64,000 nucleotides of DNA from Straminergon stramineum. Its lineage: Eukaryota > Streptophyta > Bryopsida > Hypnales > Calliergonaceae. Positions within the stretch are counted from its first letter, which is position 1. Each line of letters starts with the position of its first letter. The notes under the pieces were generated by a model. The model did not search any database. It was not told the origin of the DNA and worked only from the letters and a program-made list of their open reading frames with translations. This document shows positions 48,040-57,650 of this stretch, piece after piece. A program made the position numbers and the translations under genes. Location of the stretch: NCBI GenBank assembly GCA_963920665.1, contig OY987273.1, positions 11,162,501 through 11,226,500 of the forward strand. The letters are read 5' to 3'.

Positions 48040-49993
48040 TCGGGGCCTCTTTGTACACTGAAGGGGTGCGGCCCTGAGAACTCACCGTTTAGGCATTCTC
48101 AGCGAAGGTAGTACCTTCTATGGTTCATTCTTTATGAAAATCTGATTATTACAGAAACAAAAGATGTTCTGGGCATGCGCACTAAATACCTGTAATATGT
48201 CTAGTACACTGCGCAGCACTGCTGTCATTGTTGCCCCATCATTTCTGCAATGTTGCTCTCTTGTACTAGAAGAGTTCACAACAACTTTGACTTTACTGAA
48301 TCAGTTATGCCTTAGTCGTTTTCCGCAAGCGGTCACTATAGAATGACTTCTGGCAGTGACGAAGAAGTCCCACTGTGCAAACATAGAAAACATATACACA
48401 ACGTGAGTGGAAGTGAATTTCACCTCTCGGCTCTTCAGCATCCGGTTCCCGTGATTACTACCCAGGACATTGCTCTCTGAATTCCCACAGAAAACAAAGT
48501 CTTCAAGTACTTCATTAATTAGCATGCACTTGTTTTACCAATGACCTGTAAAGGTTTTAGGGTTCAAGGTACATAGATGTCAAGAATGAAAGTATGAAAA
48601 CAGGTTTAGACGGTGTCTTCGAACACCAAATTCCCCCCAGAAACATAAATTTATACAAGCAAGTGCAAGTGTCAGACATGAGCAAGAGAAAGGACCTCAA
48701 GAATAAGTTAAGCCAATTCCTTGACTTTGATTTAGCAAAATGGGATGCTTTGTTTCATAGGTGGATCCCCCGAATTTCAGGGTCCACAAAGGAAGTGCAG
48801 GTTTAGACATCCTAAAATCTCTTAGAGCAGTAAGGGTCGTAATCTCTACATGTACTTCCTCATGGGCTTCAAGCTTTTGGGATAGTGTATATTGGAGTGA
48901 ATGTGGAGGCCCGGAAATACAGAATCCCAAGAGAAAAAGCACTGGAACTCCACTTCGAAATAGAAAATGCATTATCAAATCTTCTGAGACTTCCCGAACT
49001 TGCATTAGGGTTTAGGCCTCAGGGCATCGGGTCAAAATTCACTTGAGGGTGGGTAGGGCCAAAGAAATTTAGCATAATACAAAAAGGAATCCTTCACAAT
49101 ATTGACTCAGTCAGCATGTCTTCAATTCTGGAACTTCTTTGAAGAAGTTCATAAACAATGTCCTCATTTTAAACCACGTAGCGCTTCATTATGACTTCCG
49201 GGACCCTTTTCGTACCTAAACCGCTCTAAGTTTCAAACAGAGGTTACGATTCACTTGAACTATACCACAATCTCTTTCATGAAGAAAATGTCATTGCTGA
49301 TGAAGCCTACAAATCCGCATTGTGGACATCGAAGTTCAGTGAGGACCCTCCCTTAACCGCCCACTTTCTCTAAAAACCAAAAGTCGATAGAAGTTATTCA
49401 AGTCGCAATTCAGTCACTATAGGAAACTTAGGACTTCCACGTGACTTACTGTAGTTATATATAAGCTACGTGCAAGTCTTTGGACGTTGATAGTGTCTTC
49501 TATCGAAGGAGGCGTGCTGCATGGCACCGACAGTAATTACTTGCGACCGACGGCGGCAATAGGTACAACTATACACATCAGCATTGAAGTCTTGGTCTAT
49601 GAGTGACCTCTCAATTCCAAATCTGTGGTGGATTGCTAGAGCTCAACATGTCCAATCGTAGACAGCTCATTAGGTTGCAGTTTAGGAAAAAATTAATTGT
49701 CAGCCACCAAATTCCGTTAGCCTATTCAAGCCCACTACTTCTTCTGAGATCAAGCTCTTCAGAAATGCTCACCTCCTTCACTAAGCAGAAGGGCACGCAT
49801 TTGCTCATTCACCGTTGATGAAGGTAGCTGTTACGTCGACTGGAGTCCACCACCGCTTTGCCCTCCAATTACTTCTGTACTCTTAGATCTGTATCCCGCC
49901 TTTTGTTGAAGCTCGGACTTCCGCACACCCTACAGCAAGGGACGATCCGACTTGCGATCCCCTGTAACGTTGTCCTGTACCGAAGACTCGCCG
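48040..49993. other. Central region of the CACTA element between the divergent genes
   Basis: Repeated GACT-type words (atgacttccgg, gtgacttact, aagtcgcaattcagtcact). Short ORFs at 48594-48806, 48697-49015 and 49603-49818 overlap on both strands and are not convincing. It probably holds the divergent promoters. Confidence 0.4.
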
Positions 49994-50100
49994 ATGGACA
50001 GCCCACCACCAGAGAAGACCGAGTATGAGCTCTTCCGCGACAGGCGTGTGGCAGAAATGAAGAAGGCTTTGGAGCCAGCCCTCCTTGCTCGTAAAGAATT
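49994..50100 (+). CDS. Likely first exon of the tnpA-type gene
   Basis: ATG-initiated text MDSPPPEKTEYELFRDRRVA, followed by EMKKALEPALLARKEL, ending at AATT/gtgagt, a good 5' splice site. The YELFRDRRVAEMKKAL pattern resembles the short 'YE-x-R-x-x-R-I-A-x-N' N-terminal segment often seen in plant transposon-associated and related proteins. The joining exon is not resolved. Confidence 0.45.
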
Positions 50101-50991
50101 GTGAGTTTCTCCTTGTTGTAGCCTTCTTGTACAAAATTCTAAAGACGTAGTCTCCGAGTCTATCTACAACTTTGCAATGCTGGCGTCGCAACAACAGGCG
50201 CTGCTACTATTGGCTGTCTTTTGCATGACTGGAGGAAGATGTCACAAAGTACTCTAAAGTCTAAACAGCCCTCAGTTACTACTTCATGCTACATTCTTTT
50301 GTTCACGCAATAGGTACACAATGCACACTGACGTCCAACTTGTGCTCTGTACCGTCGGTGCTAGGGTTTAACGGAGGTTTTGCTTTGGAAAACACGCCAC
50401 TTTAATGCATTGGGCACTGTGCAGTTGCTTTGCAGTAGTGCTGAAGTTCCTCTCTCGAAGTTATTTCTTCTCAGTGACTCCCTTAGAGTGACACTCCAGT
50501 CGTATGGAAGTCGTGTCTCAGACTAGGTAGGTAGCAAGTGCTCTCAAAGCGCCTTGGAAACCCCAGATAGCCACGTGGAACCTCATGGGGGTTTAGGACT
50601 ACTTCTTCGCCACATGACCTGCAAGGTGGAACCCTGACTTGGGTCTTTCTTCTTAGCGATGTCATGTTCATTGCTCTTCCCTTCTGTTCCACATCTCTCT
50701 CTTTCAGTCTTTTTGCTGCACAATTTTTTTTCGCGATGGAGTATGCGTGCCTTGCGTGGTGAGCGTGCTTTCTCACAGATCGTGCTCTGTGTTGTAGCGA
50801 TGAAGAGTTAGGAAAGACCCCGACGATAGAGAAACCCGTGATAGAGAAACTAGAGAGGTCAAATAAGCTTCGTAGTCAGAAGGGGAGGGCTGGTTTGCGT
50901 AGAAGTTTGAGGCGGTGAGGCCTCCGAGGACAGGGCGGAAGGGGGAAGCGCACTTCATCAATCGGTGGAGTAGAACGCAAAAATTCTGCAG

Positions 50992-51057
50992 CCATGAGCA
51001 GCGAGCGTGATTCCTCTTTCGAGGCGACGGAGTCCAATGAAGAGGCCATCGCAGTAG
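50992..51057 (+). CDS. Possible small exon of the tnpA-type gene
   Basis: Starts after 'ttctgcag' and reads MSSERDSSFEATESNEEAIA before a possible donor (gtaggtatg). Acidic, like the beginning of the next exon (DEELEEDEPLVV). Phases do not join cleanly by eye, so this is tentative. Confidence 0.3.
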
Positions 51058-51495
51058 GTATGATGCACTTAGCAATAGCTTGTAATCATGTTTAGCGCCA
51101 ATCGAATTGCAAGGCACGTGCCGCAAGTAACACTTGCAATACGCTCTCTCGCTCCGTAGTTAGGGTTTTAGGCATCAGAGATGGACGCCGTGTAGCAGCT
51201 GTCGTGGTCTGTGGAGTTCTTAGCCCTCTCCTTCCTGAAGTCCATGTACCATTCACAATTCGATGCTCGTTGTTTCGTGAGCGTGCCCTTATAATGCATT
51301 TTGAATTTTGAGCCATGAAATTGCAATTGGGTCTGTGCTTGCGACATTTCATAGAAATGTTGTTAGGGTTGAAATGCTTGCGTCGTAGGAGGCAGGACAT
51401 GTCCCCTTCTAGTGGAGTCGTCACTGAATAGAGGCGTGTTTACAATTCATACGTGATTGTCTCATAAGCGCAAACGGACATCTCATCGATTCCAG

Positions 51496-52300
51496 TGATG
51501 AGGAGCTCGAAGAAGACGAGCCACTAGTGGTCCGAAGAACGAAAAAATCCAAACCCACGTCGGTTTTGAAGTCGTTTGCAAAGGTGAATGCCTACGGCCC
51601 GTCCACACAACAAGCACCACCACCTCCAAGGCAATTAGGATCGAGATGGTCTTGGGTGCCCGGGCAGTGGATGCCACAGCAAGTAAGCCAGGCACCACCT
51701 CCGTGGTCTGCCGGGCCTCCATTGCCTTATCAAAATGTGGTGCAGGCAGGTGATCTACGGGAGCGCCCATTGGACTACTCTAATCGGAGGAGGAAGCGGA
51801 CTGCTTTCGAATTCGGCAATCAAGAGCAAGCCACAGGCAGTGGGAAGCCAAACTTTGTGGAAGTACTTGAGGGTGGCGAGGTGGATGCTGGCTGAGAGGG
51901 CAAAAATGCCTGGGACCTAGCTGTATGAAATCTCGTCCCCAAAATTCTCGACATGAGCATCGTGGACTGGTCACAACACAAGCCGCATACGTTGAAGAAG
52001 TTGAGGGAAGTTCTTGACAATGAGTTTGAGTATATCGGCGGAACTCTGAGCATGTCTGGGTTCCGATCAACTATGACAAGGTACATGAAATCAAAGAGAT
52101 CTCGTCTGAAAGTTCGGTGGTTGTCCGGCAAAGATACCCCACCTGTACACATAGACCCAGAGCAATGGAAACACCTCATTGCGTATTGGCAAACGGATGC
52201 GCAGAAGTTGAAGTCTAGAAAAATGGCTGTCGCCTGTCAAAGTGTCAAGAGTTACAATGGAGTGGGGAGGAAAGGGAGAGCAGGAGCGGAAGCTTTATTG
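51496..52300 (+). pseudogene. tnpA-type protein exon with a PTTA/En-Spm-like domain
   Basis: After an acceptor (gattccag) the frame reads DEELEEDEPLVVRRTKKSKP, a Pro/Gln-rich linker, a basic SNRRRKRTAFEFG, then NLVPKILDMSIVDWSQHKP, LKKLREVLDNEFEY and the PTTA-type block (RLKVRWLSGKDTPPVHIDPE, QWKHLIAYWQTDAQKLKSRK, GRKGRAGAEALL), ending at a gtgagc donor. This domain type is the DNA-binding part of plant En/Spm accessory proteins (TNPA-like), which bind subterminal repeats. Two in-frame TGA codons (51893-51895 and about 51926) interrupt it; the second stands within LAV*NLVPK. Coding strand and gene order put it divergent from TNP2. Confidence 0.65.
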
Positions 52301-52883
52301 GTGAGCAGATTCTTTCATTACCATGTTCCTGGATCTTCTGAAATTGTGTTCAAGTATACACCTTCTTGGGCCCGTCCTGTATTATATATTTGTGGATTTC
52401 ACGTGATGTCGCTTTGATGGTAAGGTTGTAGAGAGAAGGCAGGTCAACGAGCCCTAGGATCACCGACCTCGCTAACGGAATGCAGAGCATTGGAGTAGTC
52501 GTAGCACCAGCAGACATGGTACATTTCTCACGTACAACAACATCTTCCGTCTTAGCAAGCCTGACAGAGGTGTTCCTACTATAGCTCCATGTTTTCCTGC
52601 CGTCATTTTATATGTCCGCAGTGCTTAGTTGTTTTCTGAGACTACAATAGAATCTCCTTGTTTCGTATGCCGCAGGTGTACAGAGTTCACGGTTCCTTTA
52701 ATTTTAGTTTAATTTAGTACTTGTGTAGAAGTTATATTGAATAGGTGCGCATCCAGTGGTCCGGTCGGCCCATGACTTCTCTGAAGTCAGAGCGCAGTCA
52801 TCCATGAGTCGTTTCTAAATCACCACATCAGAAGTAGTAACTGAGTAGGTACTTCACTGTGACTCTACAGCACTTCATCGTCA
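52301..52883. other. Intron-like region between the PTTA and FCP1-like exons
   Basis: No long open frame. Begins with a gtgagc donor and ends near acceptor-like 'ctctacag' (52870s). The TnpA and FCP1-like frames may therefore be one spliced gene, but this cannot be proved by eye. Confidence 0.35.
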
Positions 52884-54635
52884 TTGAGCACTACACGTTG
52901 TCTGCTTCTGGAGAACCAGGGCGGGAGTGCAGGATCACCGGCTTTGCTTCTGGAGATGGACGCATTGAAGAAGGACATCGACTCAAAGTTCGGCCACATC
53001 ATGGCGACCTTAGCAGCTCACTCGAAAGCCATACAAGACCTGCGGTCAATGTTTCGGGACTTCATGGGGAAGTCGAAGCCCTTCTCTGGCGGGAGTCCAT
53101 CTAGGACTCAGTCAGCGATAGAGAACCAAGAATCCCGTGGCTTGAATGGTGGTGACGTCGCCGGAGCGCTTCCAAATTCCCGAAACAAGGTTCGACCAGT
53201 GGATGCCCTTCTTCGAAAGACACGAGGTGCACTTCCTGAGAAGCAAACGCCTATTGGGGAGGGCACGCGGCGTGAGGAAGACGTCACAGCCACTGTTGAG
53301 GAAGTGACTTTGTCTTCGGACACGGATGTCAGTCTGAAGGACACTCCAGCAATCAATTCAATCGGTTTCAGTCCAGAGTGGAAGGTTGAAGGAAGAAGAA
53401 GCCCTGATGCGACGACTGGAGCGCACAATGCAGACACCCCCCTGGTAACAACTCCCGATAGTGGGGGACCTTACGGCATCACCGAAATTGCGCAAACTCT
53501 GGAGTTCGTGACCACCGATTCCCCAGAATTAGCGAAGCACTTGGAGGACATGAGCACCGGTACCGAGGTTGAAAACAAGGCAGCAGTCATAAGTGCTACT
53601 GCCACAGCCCCTGCTAGTGATAGCCCAGCGCCTGCAGCCCCTAAAAAAGACCCTCTACCTTCCGCCTTGGACGTCGTAGAAGCAGTGGGAGTGACTGCCG
53701 GAACTTCGGCACCGCAGGTGGACTTGGAACCGCTCGGAGTTGCGGAACCCCCGGTGGCGGAGTTGACCCAGAAGAAGGGGAAGAAAGCGCGGAAGTCTCC
53801 GAGCAAGGTAAAAGCCCCCTCCAACGTCCTTCAACGTACGTCAACGGAGGTGAGGCCTACCTTGTCAATGCGTTCCCTCATCTACAGCCGTCTATGTGGG
53901 ACCCCAAAATTATTAGTTTTTAATGTTCATGGCAGTCTTTTGGATTGCAATTTCCTTGGTGGAAACAATCCCAATACTAGAATCTGGGGCACCACAAAAA
54001 CAAGGCTGAGGAAAATCTTCATGAGGCCTTGGTTGAAACCTTTTCTGTCCAGATGTTTTAGCCAGTTTGAGGTAGCATTCTGGGGCAGCATGAGTGCTTC
54101 ATACATGGATGATGTTGTCCCGACTATGCTTGCCAGTCTTGCAGGTCCTTTCGAAGCAATTCCCTTGTTCTGTTGGTCCGGTAAGCATTGTGAGGGACAG
54201 GAGGGTGAAGAGGGTACTGGAGTACATGGTGGGAAGAACTTGACAAAGGTCTATGAAACATGGCCTAGGTTTAGCGCATTGAACACTATAATTATAGATA
54301 GCAAAGTCGATAGGGTTGCGTGCAATCCGGATGCAAACGTCCTCATCATTGCTCCTTTTTACGTGAAGTGGTTACGCACCCTAGTTGACGACAAAGACTA
54401 CTTGAAGTGCTATCTATGGCCGCTACTTCAGGCACTACAGCAATGTCCAGACGTCCCTGCTTTCCGTGCGAAGTATCCCAGAATTGTAACCGAGTCTATT
54501 GCACAAATGCTTCGAAAACAACGCACTGGCTCACCTTATGAATTCCTTGACATTGTGGAAGGTGAGGGGGCTGGTACACCACGTTTCAACATGTCCATGT
54601 GCTCTCCCTCACCTTCAGCTGAACTACATATTTGA
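52884..54635 (+). CDS. FCP1/NIF-like pseudophosphatase domain protein carried by the CACTA element
   Basis: An open frame of 583 codons, the longest in the window. The first ATG is at 52956 (residue 25). Residues 25-62 are helical (MDALKKDIDSKFGHI). Residues 63-300 are low-complexity, Pro/Ala/Ser/Thr-rich. About 297-311 is basic (KKGKKARKSPSKVK), a possible nuclear signal. Residues 340-530 match the FCP1-homology (HAD) fold: KLLVFNVHGSLLD where the family has a DxD-type motif, RPWLKPFLSRCFSQFEVAFW, LFCWSGKHCEG as in plant NIF-like proteins, KNLTKVYETW, NTIIIDS and NPDANVLIIAPFY. The nucleophile position is Asn (residue 347) and the +2 residue His, so phosphatase activity is probably lost. The ORF may be spliced at about 54561 (GAAG/gtgagg) to a Tnp1-like exon. 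Confidence 0.75.
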   Translation: MSTTRCLLLENQGGSAGSPALLLEMDALKKDIDSKFGHIMATLAAHSKAIQDLRSMFRDFMGKSKPFSGGSPSRTQSAIENQESRGLNGGDVAGALPNSRNKVRPVDALLRKTRGALPEKQTPIGEGTRREEDVTATVEEVTLSSDTDVSLKDTPAINSIGFSPEWKVEGRRSPDATTGAHNADTPLVTTPDSGGPYGITEIAQTLEFVTTDSPELAKHLEDMSTGTEVENKAAVISATATAPASDSPAPAAPKKDPLPSALDVVEAVGVTAGTSAPQVDLEPLGVAEPPVAELTQKKGKKARKSPSKVKAPSNVLQRTSTEVRPTLSMRSLIYSRLCGTPKLLVFNVHGSLLDCNFLGGNNPNTRIWGTTKTRLRKIFMRPWLKPFLSRCFSQFEVAFWGSMSASYMDDVVPTMLASLAGPFEAIPLFCWSGKHCEGQEGEEGTGVHGGKNLTKVYETWPRFSALNTIIIDSKVDRVACNPDANVLIIAPFYVKWLRTLVDDKDYLKCYLWPLLQALQQCPDVPAFRAKYPRIVTESIAQMLRKQRTGSPYEFLDIVEGEGAGTPRFNMSMCSPSPSAELHI

Positions 54636-54655
54636 TGGAATGTATGTGTCTGCAG

Positions 54656-54733
54656 GGATAAACACAGAAGAGGGAGACAAGGAGCAAGCAAGCGTTGACC
54701 GCGGACAAGAAAAAAGACGCTCCCACGAAGAAG
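54656..54733 (+). CDS. Possible small linking exon
   Basis: Flanked by tgtctgcag and AAG/gtaagt. In one frame it reads SKQALTADKKKDAPTKK, which would join in phase 0 to the next exon (FKLGDEV). That frame has a TAA if the exon starts at 54656, but not if it starts at 54668 (after cacag). Confidence 0.35.
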
Positions 54734-55456
54734 GTAAGTAGTAGGGTGCATTCACATTCAATTGCTTCCGTGCTCATGTAGTACTATGAAGTCTTGCTGT
54801 AGTCATTTAGAAGTCGAGCTGGAGTGCGCCATAAGCCAATGCCCACTGGAGGTGAGGTACGTGTTGGGTCGAAGTTGTTTCTCAGTCGTGCACTGCGCAG
54901 ACTGCAATAGGCATGCTGCATTGAAATGACTGCCGTAGTGTTGTACACCACCGCATCGTAGGTATCATCATCCTAAGTGCCACGGCCAAAGTCAGAGCGC
55001 TCCATTTCAAGGAGAATGTGGTAGAGTATGAGAAATTCAATGCAGTCTTGCAAGTCTCACAAAATTTCGGAGTTCATATGGATTTCTGGTGTAATAGATG
55101 TTGAGGAGGTCGCTGTCTTAGCAATGAACTTTCATATGAAGCGTAGAAATGAAATGTAGAGAAGACGTTGAAAATCTTGTCGATTCATGACTCTTTTTGT
55201 CCTAGAACTTAGCGGAAATTTCAATTAACACATAGAGATCTCGTGATCTTCAATTTCTAAAATTTCTGCTCTTTACTTCCTCATCCATGTTCATGGAAGT
55301 GCAGGCGTGAAGTCGTGTGGAAGTTTGTTCATAGTCCCTTCCGAACATGACTCATGCCTCAGTCATTGGGAAGTTCTGCAAAAGTTAAGTGGTTGGTATT
55401 TTGGGGAAATTGTGCATTGGTTCCTTACCTTGAGGTAAATGTCTTGTATTTTGCAG
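54734..55456. other. Intron-like stretch before the Tnp1-like exon
   Basis: Begins gtaagt and ends ttttgcag, with no long ORF in 720 bases. Good intron candidate. Confidence 0.45.
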
Positions 55457-55723
55457 TTCAAACTCGGTGACGAAGTTTTCCTAATTAATCCGCGATCGGT
55501 GCGGCAGAAACTAGCCGAGGGGACCATCAGTGGAGTGCCAGGGGAACATAAATACCACTTTGAGGACATACCAGAGGGGTGGTGGAAGGTGGACGTCCGC
55601 ACCATTCTTCATGAGGGGGTGGCGCTCATGTACCCCAATGAAAAAGGAGATCAACACAACATTGAGGATGTAAAAGGTTCTTCCGCAATGTGGGTGGAGA
55701 AGTACTTGAAGTTGTGCAATTGA
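55457..55723 (+). CDS. Tnp1 (En/Spm)-like C-terminal domain exon
   Basis: Starts right after a strong acceptor (ttttgcag) and is open for 88 codons to a TGA. Text: FKLGDEVFLINPRSVRQKLA, EGTISGVPGEHKYHFE, PEGWWKVDVRTILHEGVALM, DVKGSSAMWVEKYLKLC. The layout (hydrophobic 'gdeV.L' start, 'a.G.I', 'w.kV.v', a late 'W' plus helix) resembles the C-terminal domain of plant TNP1/En-Spm proteins. It is the expected partner of the PTTA domain in a tnpA-type protein, with the FCP1-like segment between. The match is by pattern only. Confidence 0.5.
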   Translation, partial: FKLGDEVFLINPRSVRQKLAEGTISGVPGEHKYHFEDIPEGWWKVDVRTILHEGVALMYPNEKGDQHNIEDVKGSSAMWVEKYLKLCN

Positions 55724-56029
55724 TGGTGTACTCCTTATGTGGCTCACATAGAGGAGTTAGGGTGCGCTTTAGGTGTTGCAGGTCACGGGCAACATTATGA
55801 TGGAGTTGGACGATTTCTAGATGTGCAGGACATCTCTCCACTGCAATACCAAGACAACATTTGTTTCTGATCTCCTATTTTTGTGCATGATCTTTTTTTT
55901 TATTGCACGTTAGAAGTCTTTCATGTGGTTTTGCATTTCATTAGCAAAACGCCACCATTATTCTAGCCTTCGGTGCCTGTTGTAATATTGTATTGTAATC
56001 CACTTGGGCATACATTTTTCTGTAGCAAG
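55724..56029. other. 3' flank of the tnpA-type gene
   Basis: No coding sequence. 'tgtaatattgtattgtaat' near 55980 could serve in 3' end formation. Confidence 0.3.
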
Positions 56030-56596
56030 TGACTACAGCACAACACAGAGGATAGTGACGTGCATCTCAATTTCATGACCATGACTGATCTCGGAACTCC
56101 AAGATAATTGAAATGTCACTCTGAAATGACTCCTGCATGACTAGCTATGAACCCTAAACTGGACCCCCTAACCTAGCATTACTCACAGATGACTTCCAAA
56201 TGACTAGGCTCCGTGCACTGCCACGTCAGCGTGACCCCCTCCGTGACCAACTTCACCATATCTCCGACGTGACTGCTGACGTGTCAGTCCACGTCAGCAA
56301 TATGACTCAGCATGTTGTGACTCCAGAGTGACTAGTAAACGACAGGCTTCCAACCACCTTGCGGCAAATGAGCAACTGCCATGTCCCCAATATCAAGGCG
56401 TGCGCCTAACACACGCCCTTTCCACCTCACCGTCCACATGTACTAGTCTTAGTCAATATATCATCCATCATACATCCAAGGTAGAACTGGATGGTGCTAA
56501 TACGTTTGCAGTCATTTACATAAACGACTGAACAACAATGACTCCAGAGCTGTGAAGTCATTTCTGAGTCGAATGACTCCAAAACGACTGCATTGC
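56030..56596. promoter_or_regulatory. Right subterminal region with many GACT-type motifs
   Basis: At least a dozen words such as tgacttccaaatgact, gtgactgctgacgtg, atgactccagag, gaatgactccaaaacgactg and gcagtcatt in both orientations. This is the expected place for TNPA-binding subterminal repeats. It is denser than the left side. Confidence 0.65.
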
Positions 56597-56640
56597 AGTC
56601 ATTCTTTTGTAGTCACATATTTGGCCATTTTCTTGTAGTG
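56597..56640 (-). repeat. Right terminal inverted repeat of the CACTA element
   Basis: Ends ...CCATTTTCTTGTAGTG; reverse complement of 42176-42219 with one mismatch. Confidence 0.95.
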
Positions 56641-57650
56641 AAAGTTGCCTGAGAAGTAGAAGGGAGGAGTTTCAAAATTCTAAAAGACCGGAATTGAATA
56701 GGTATTGCAGGGGCAAGAATACCATGACAACTTGGTAGATCTCTTAATCAAAATTGCTAAGGAGCTTAATTTTGGGCCAGATAAAGTCTTCGACGAAGTC
56801 AAGCAACGATTGAATCCGGATGAGTTGAGGGGAAAGGAAGAGCAAATCAAGAATTTAGAGAAGGAACGGGATGACCTCCAATCCCGGGTGAATTGGGTGG
56901 ATGGAGAGCTTGCAACGTTGAAACAGAGGGAGAAGGAGGCTCTCCAACATGTCAAGAACTTGTCTTGCTTGGTGGCAAGACCAACAGAAGTCATCACCAA
57001 AGTCGCCCTCTTCAACGACCACTTAATTCAAGAAGGGTATGTGACCGGATCGAAGATAGTGACAATCTTGGTCGACTTTTCAACCCGGATAGAAACAATG
57101 TTGAAGGAGATGTGGCAACTATTGGGGCACATTGATCCGAAGTGAGTCATGGAATTCACATAGTTTATGGAACTTCCCTTTGTTACGGGAACTTCGGTTA
57201 AGCAAACTACATTAGTTCCACCACAACCACGATCAGAAGGGTTGAGGGATGCCTTTCATCAATCTATGGAATCCTTCCTGAGCTAGGTGCAGAATGCCAT
57301 ACGGATGAATGGAAAGATGGTACCTCAGTCGAAAGGAGAGCCAAGTGTAACAAAAAATTTGGTACTGCCAGAAGTTTTTGCCTCACTAGATATTCCGACT
57401 ACTCGGCCAACTGGTAAGGATGCTTTCATGACACCCAAATGATCAGTATAGAGCGATTTGATTGACTAGATTGGGGTCATGACGAATCTGGCTCCGACCC
57501 ATCCGAAAAGTTTCAAATACATGCAACAATCCCCACCAAAGAAGGAGAGTGCAACAATAGTGTTGGATGAGACATCCCCAACAAAAGAAGAAGAGGAAGA
57601 GGTCTAGATCATGGGGAAGTCAAATGAAGAGGAGTATCAAACTATAAGTG
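56641..57650 (+). mobile_element. Copy C of the retroelement-like family, 3' part
   Basis: Continues copy C after the CACTA insertion (TSD AAA, then gttgcctgagaag). It is truncated relative to copy A: the match stops near 57647 ('gaggagtatcaaactata'), where ordinary AT-rich DNA starts. Confidence 0.65.
56705..57145 (+). pseudogene. Coiled-coil ORF of copy C (gag-like, truncated)
   Basis: 146 codons open. Charged helix (GKEEQIKNLEKERDDLQSRV, DGELATLKQREKEALQHVK), then RPTEVITKVALFNDHLIQEG, GSKIVTILVDFSTRIE and MLKEMWQLLGHIDPK before a TGA. Copy A shows the same text with more stops, and past the TGA the text still matches (MEFT, FMELPFVTGTSVKQTT). The upstream half of the protein lies on the other side of the CACTA insertion. 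Confidence 0.6.

Larger units (their letters stand above)
42176..56640. mobile_element. CACTA (En/Spm) DNA transposon, 14,465 bp, complete ends
   Basis: Begins CACTACAAGAAAATGGCC and ends with the exact reverse complement. The terminal inverted repeats are 44 bases with one mismatch (position 31, G versus A). The three bases outside each end are AAA (42173-42175, 56641-56643), the usual 3-bp duplication. The flanks join to give a sequence matching copy A, which serves as an empty-site comparison. Inside are a TNP2 transposase gene (minus), a tnpA-type gene region (plus) and an FCP1-like domain ORF. Composition is more GC-rich than the host DNA. TNP2 is nonsense-mutated, so the copy is probably non-autonomous now, but its ends look fit to be moved by a transposase supplied elsewhere. 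Confidence 0.95.

Noticed and set aside
53108..53844. Long minus-strand ORFs opposite the FCP1-like gene
   Set aside because: Shadows of the GC-rich sense frame, with low-complexity Ser/Pro/Ala translation and no motif.
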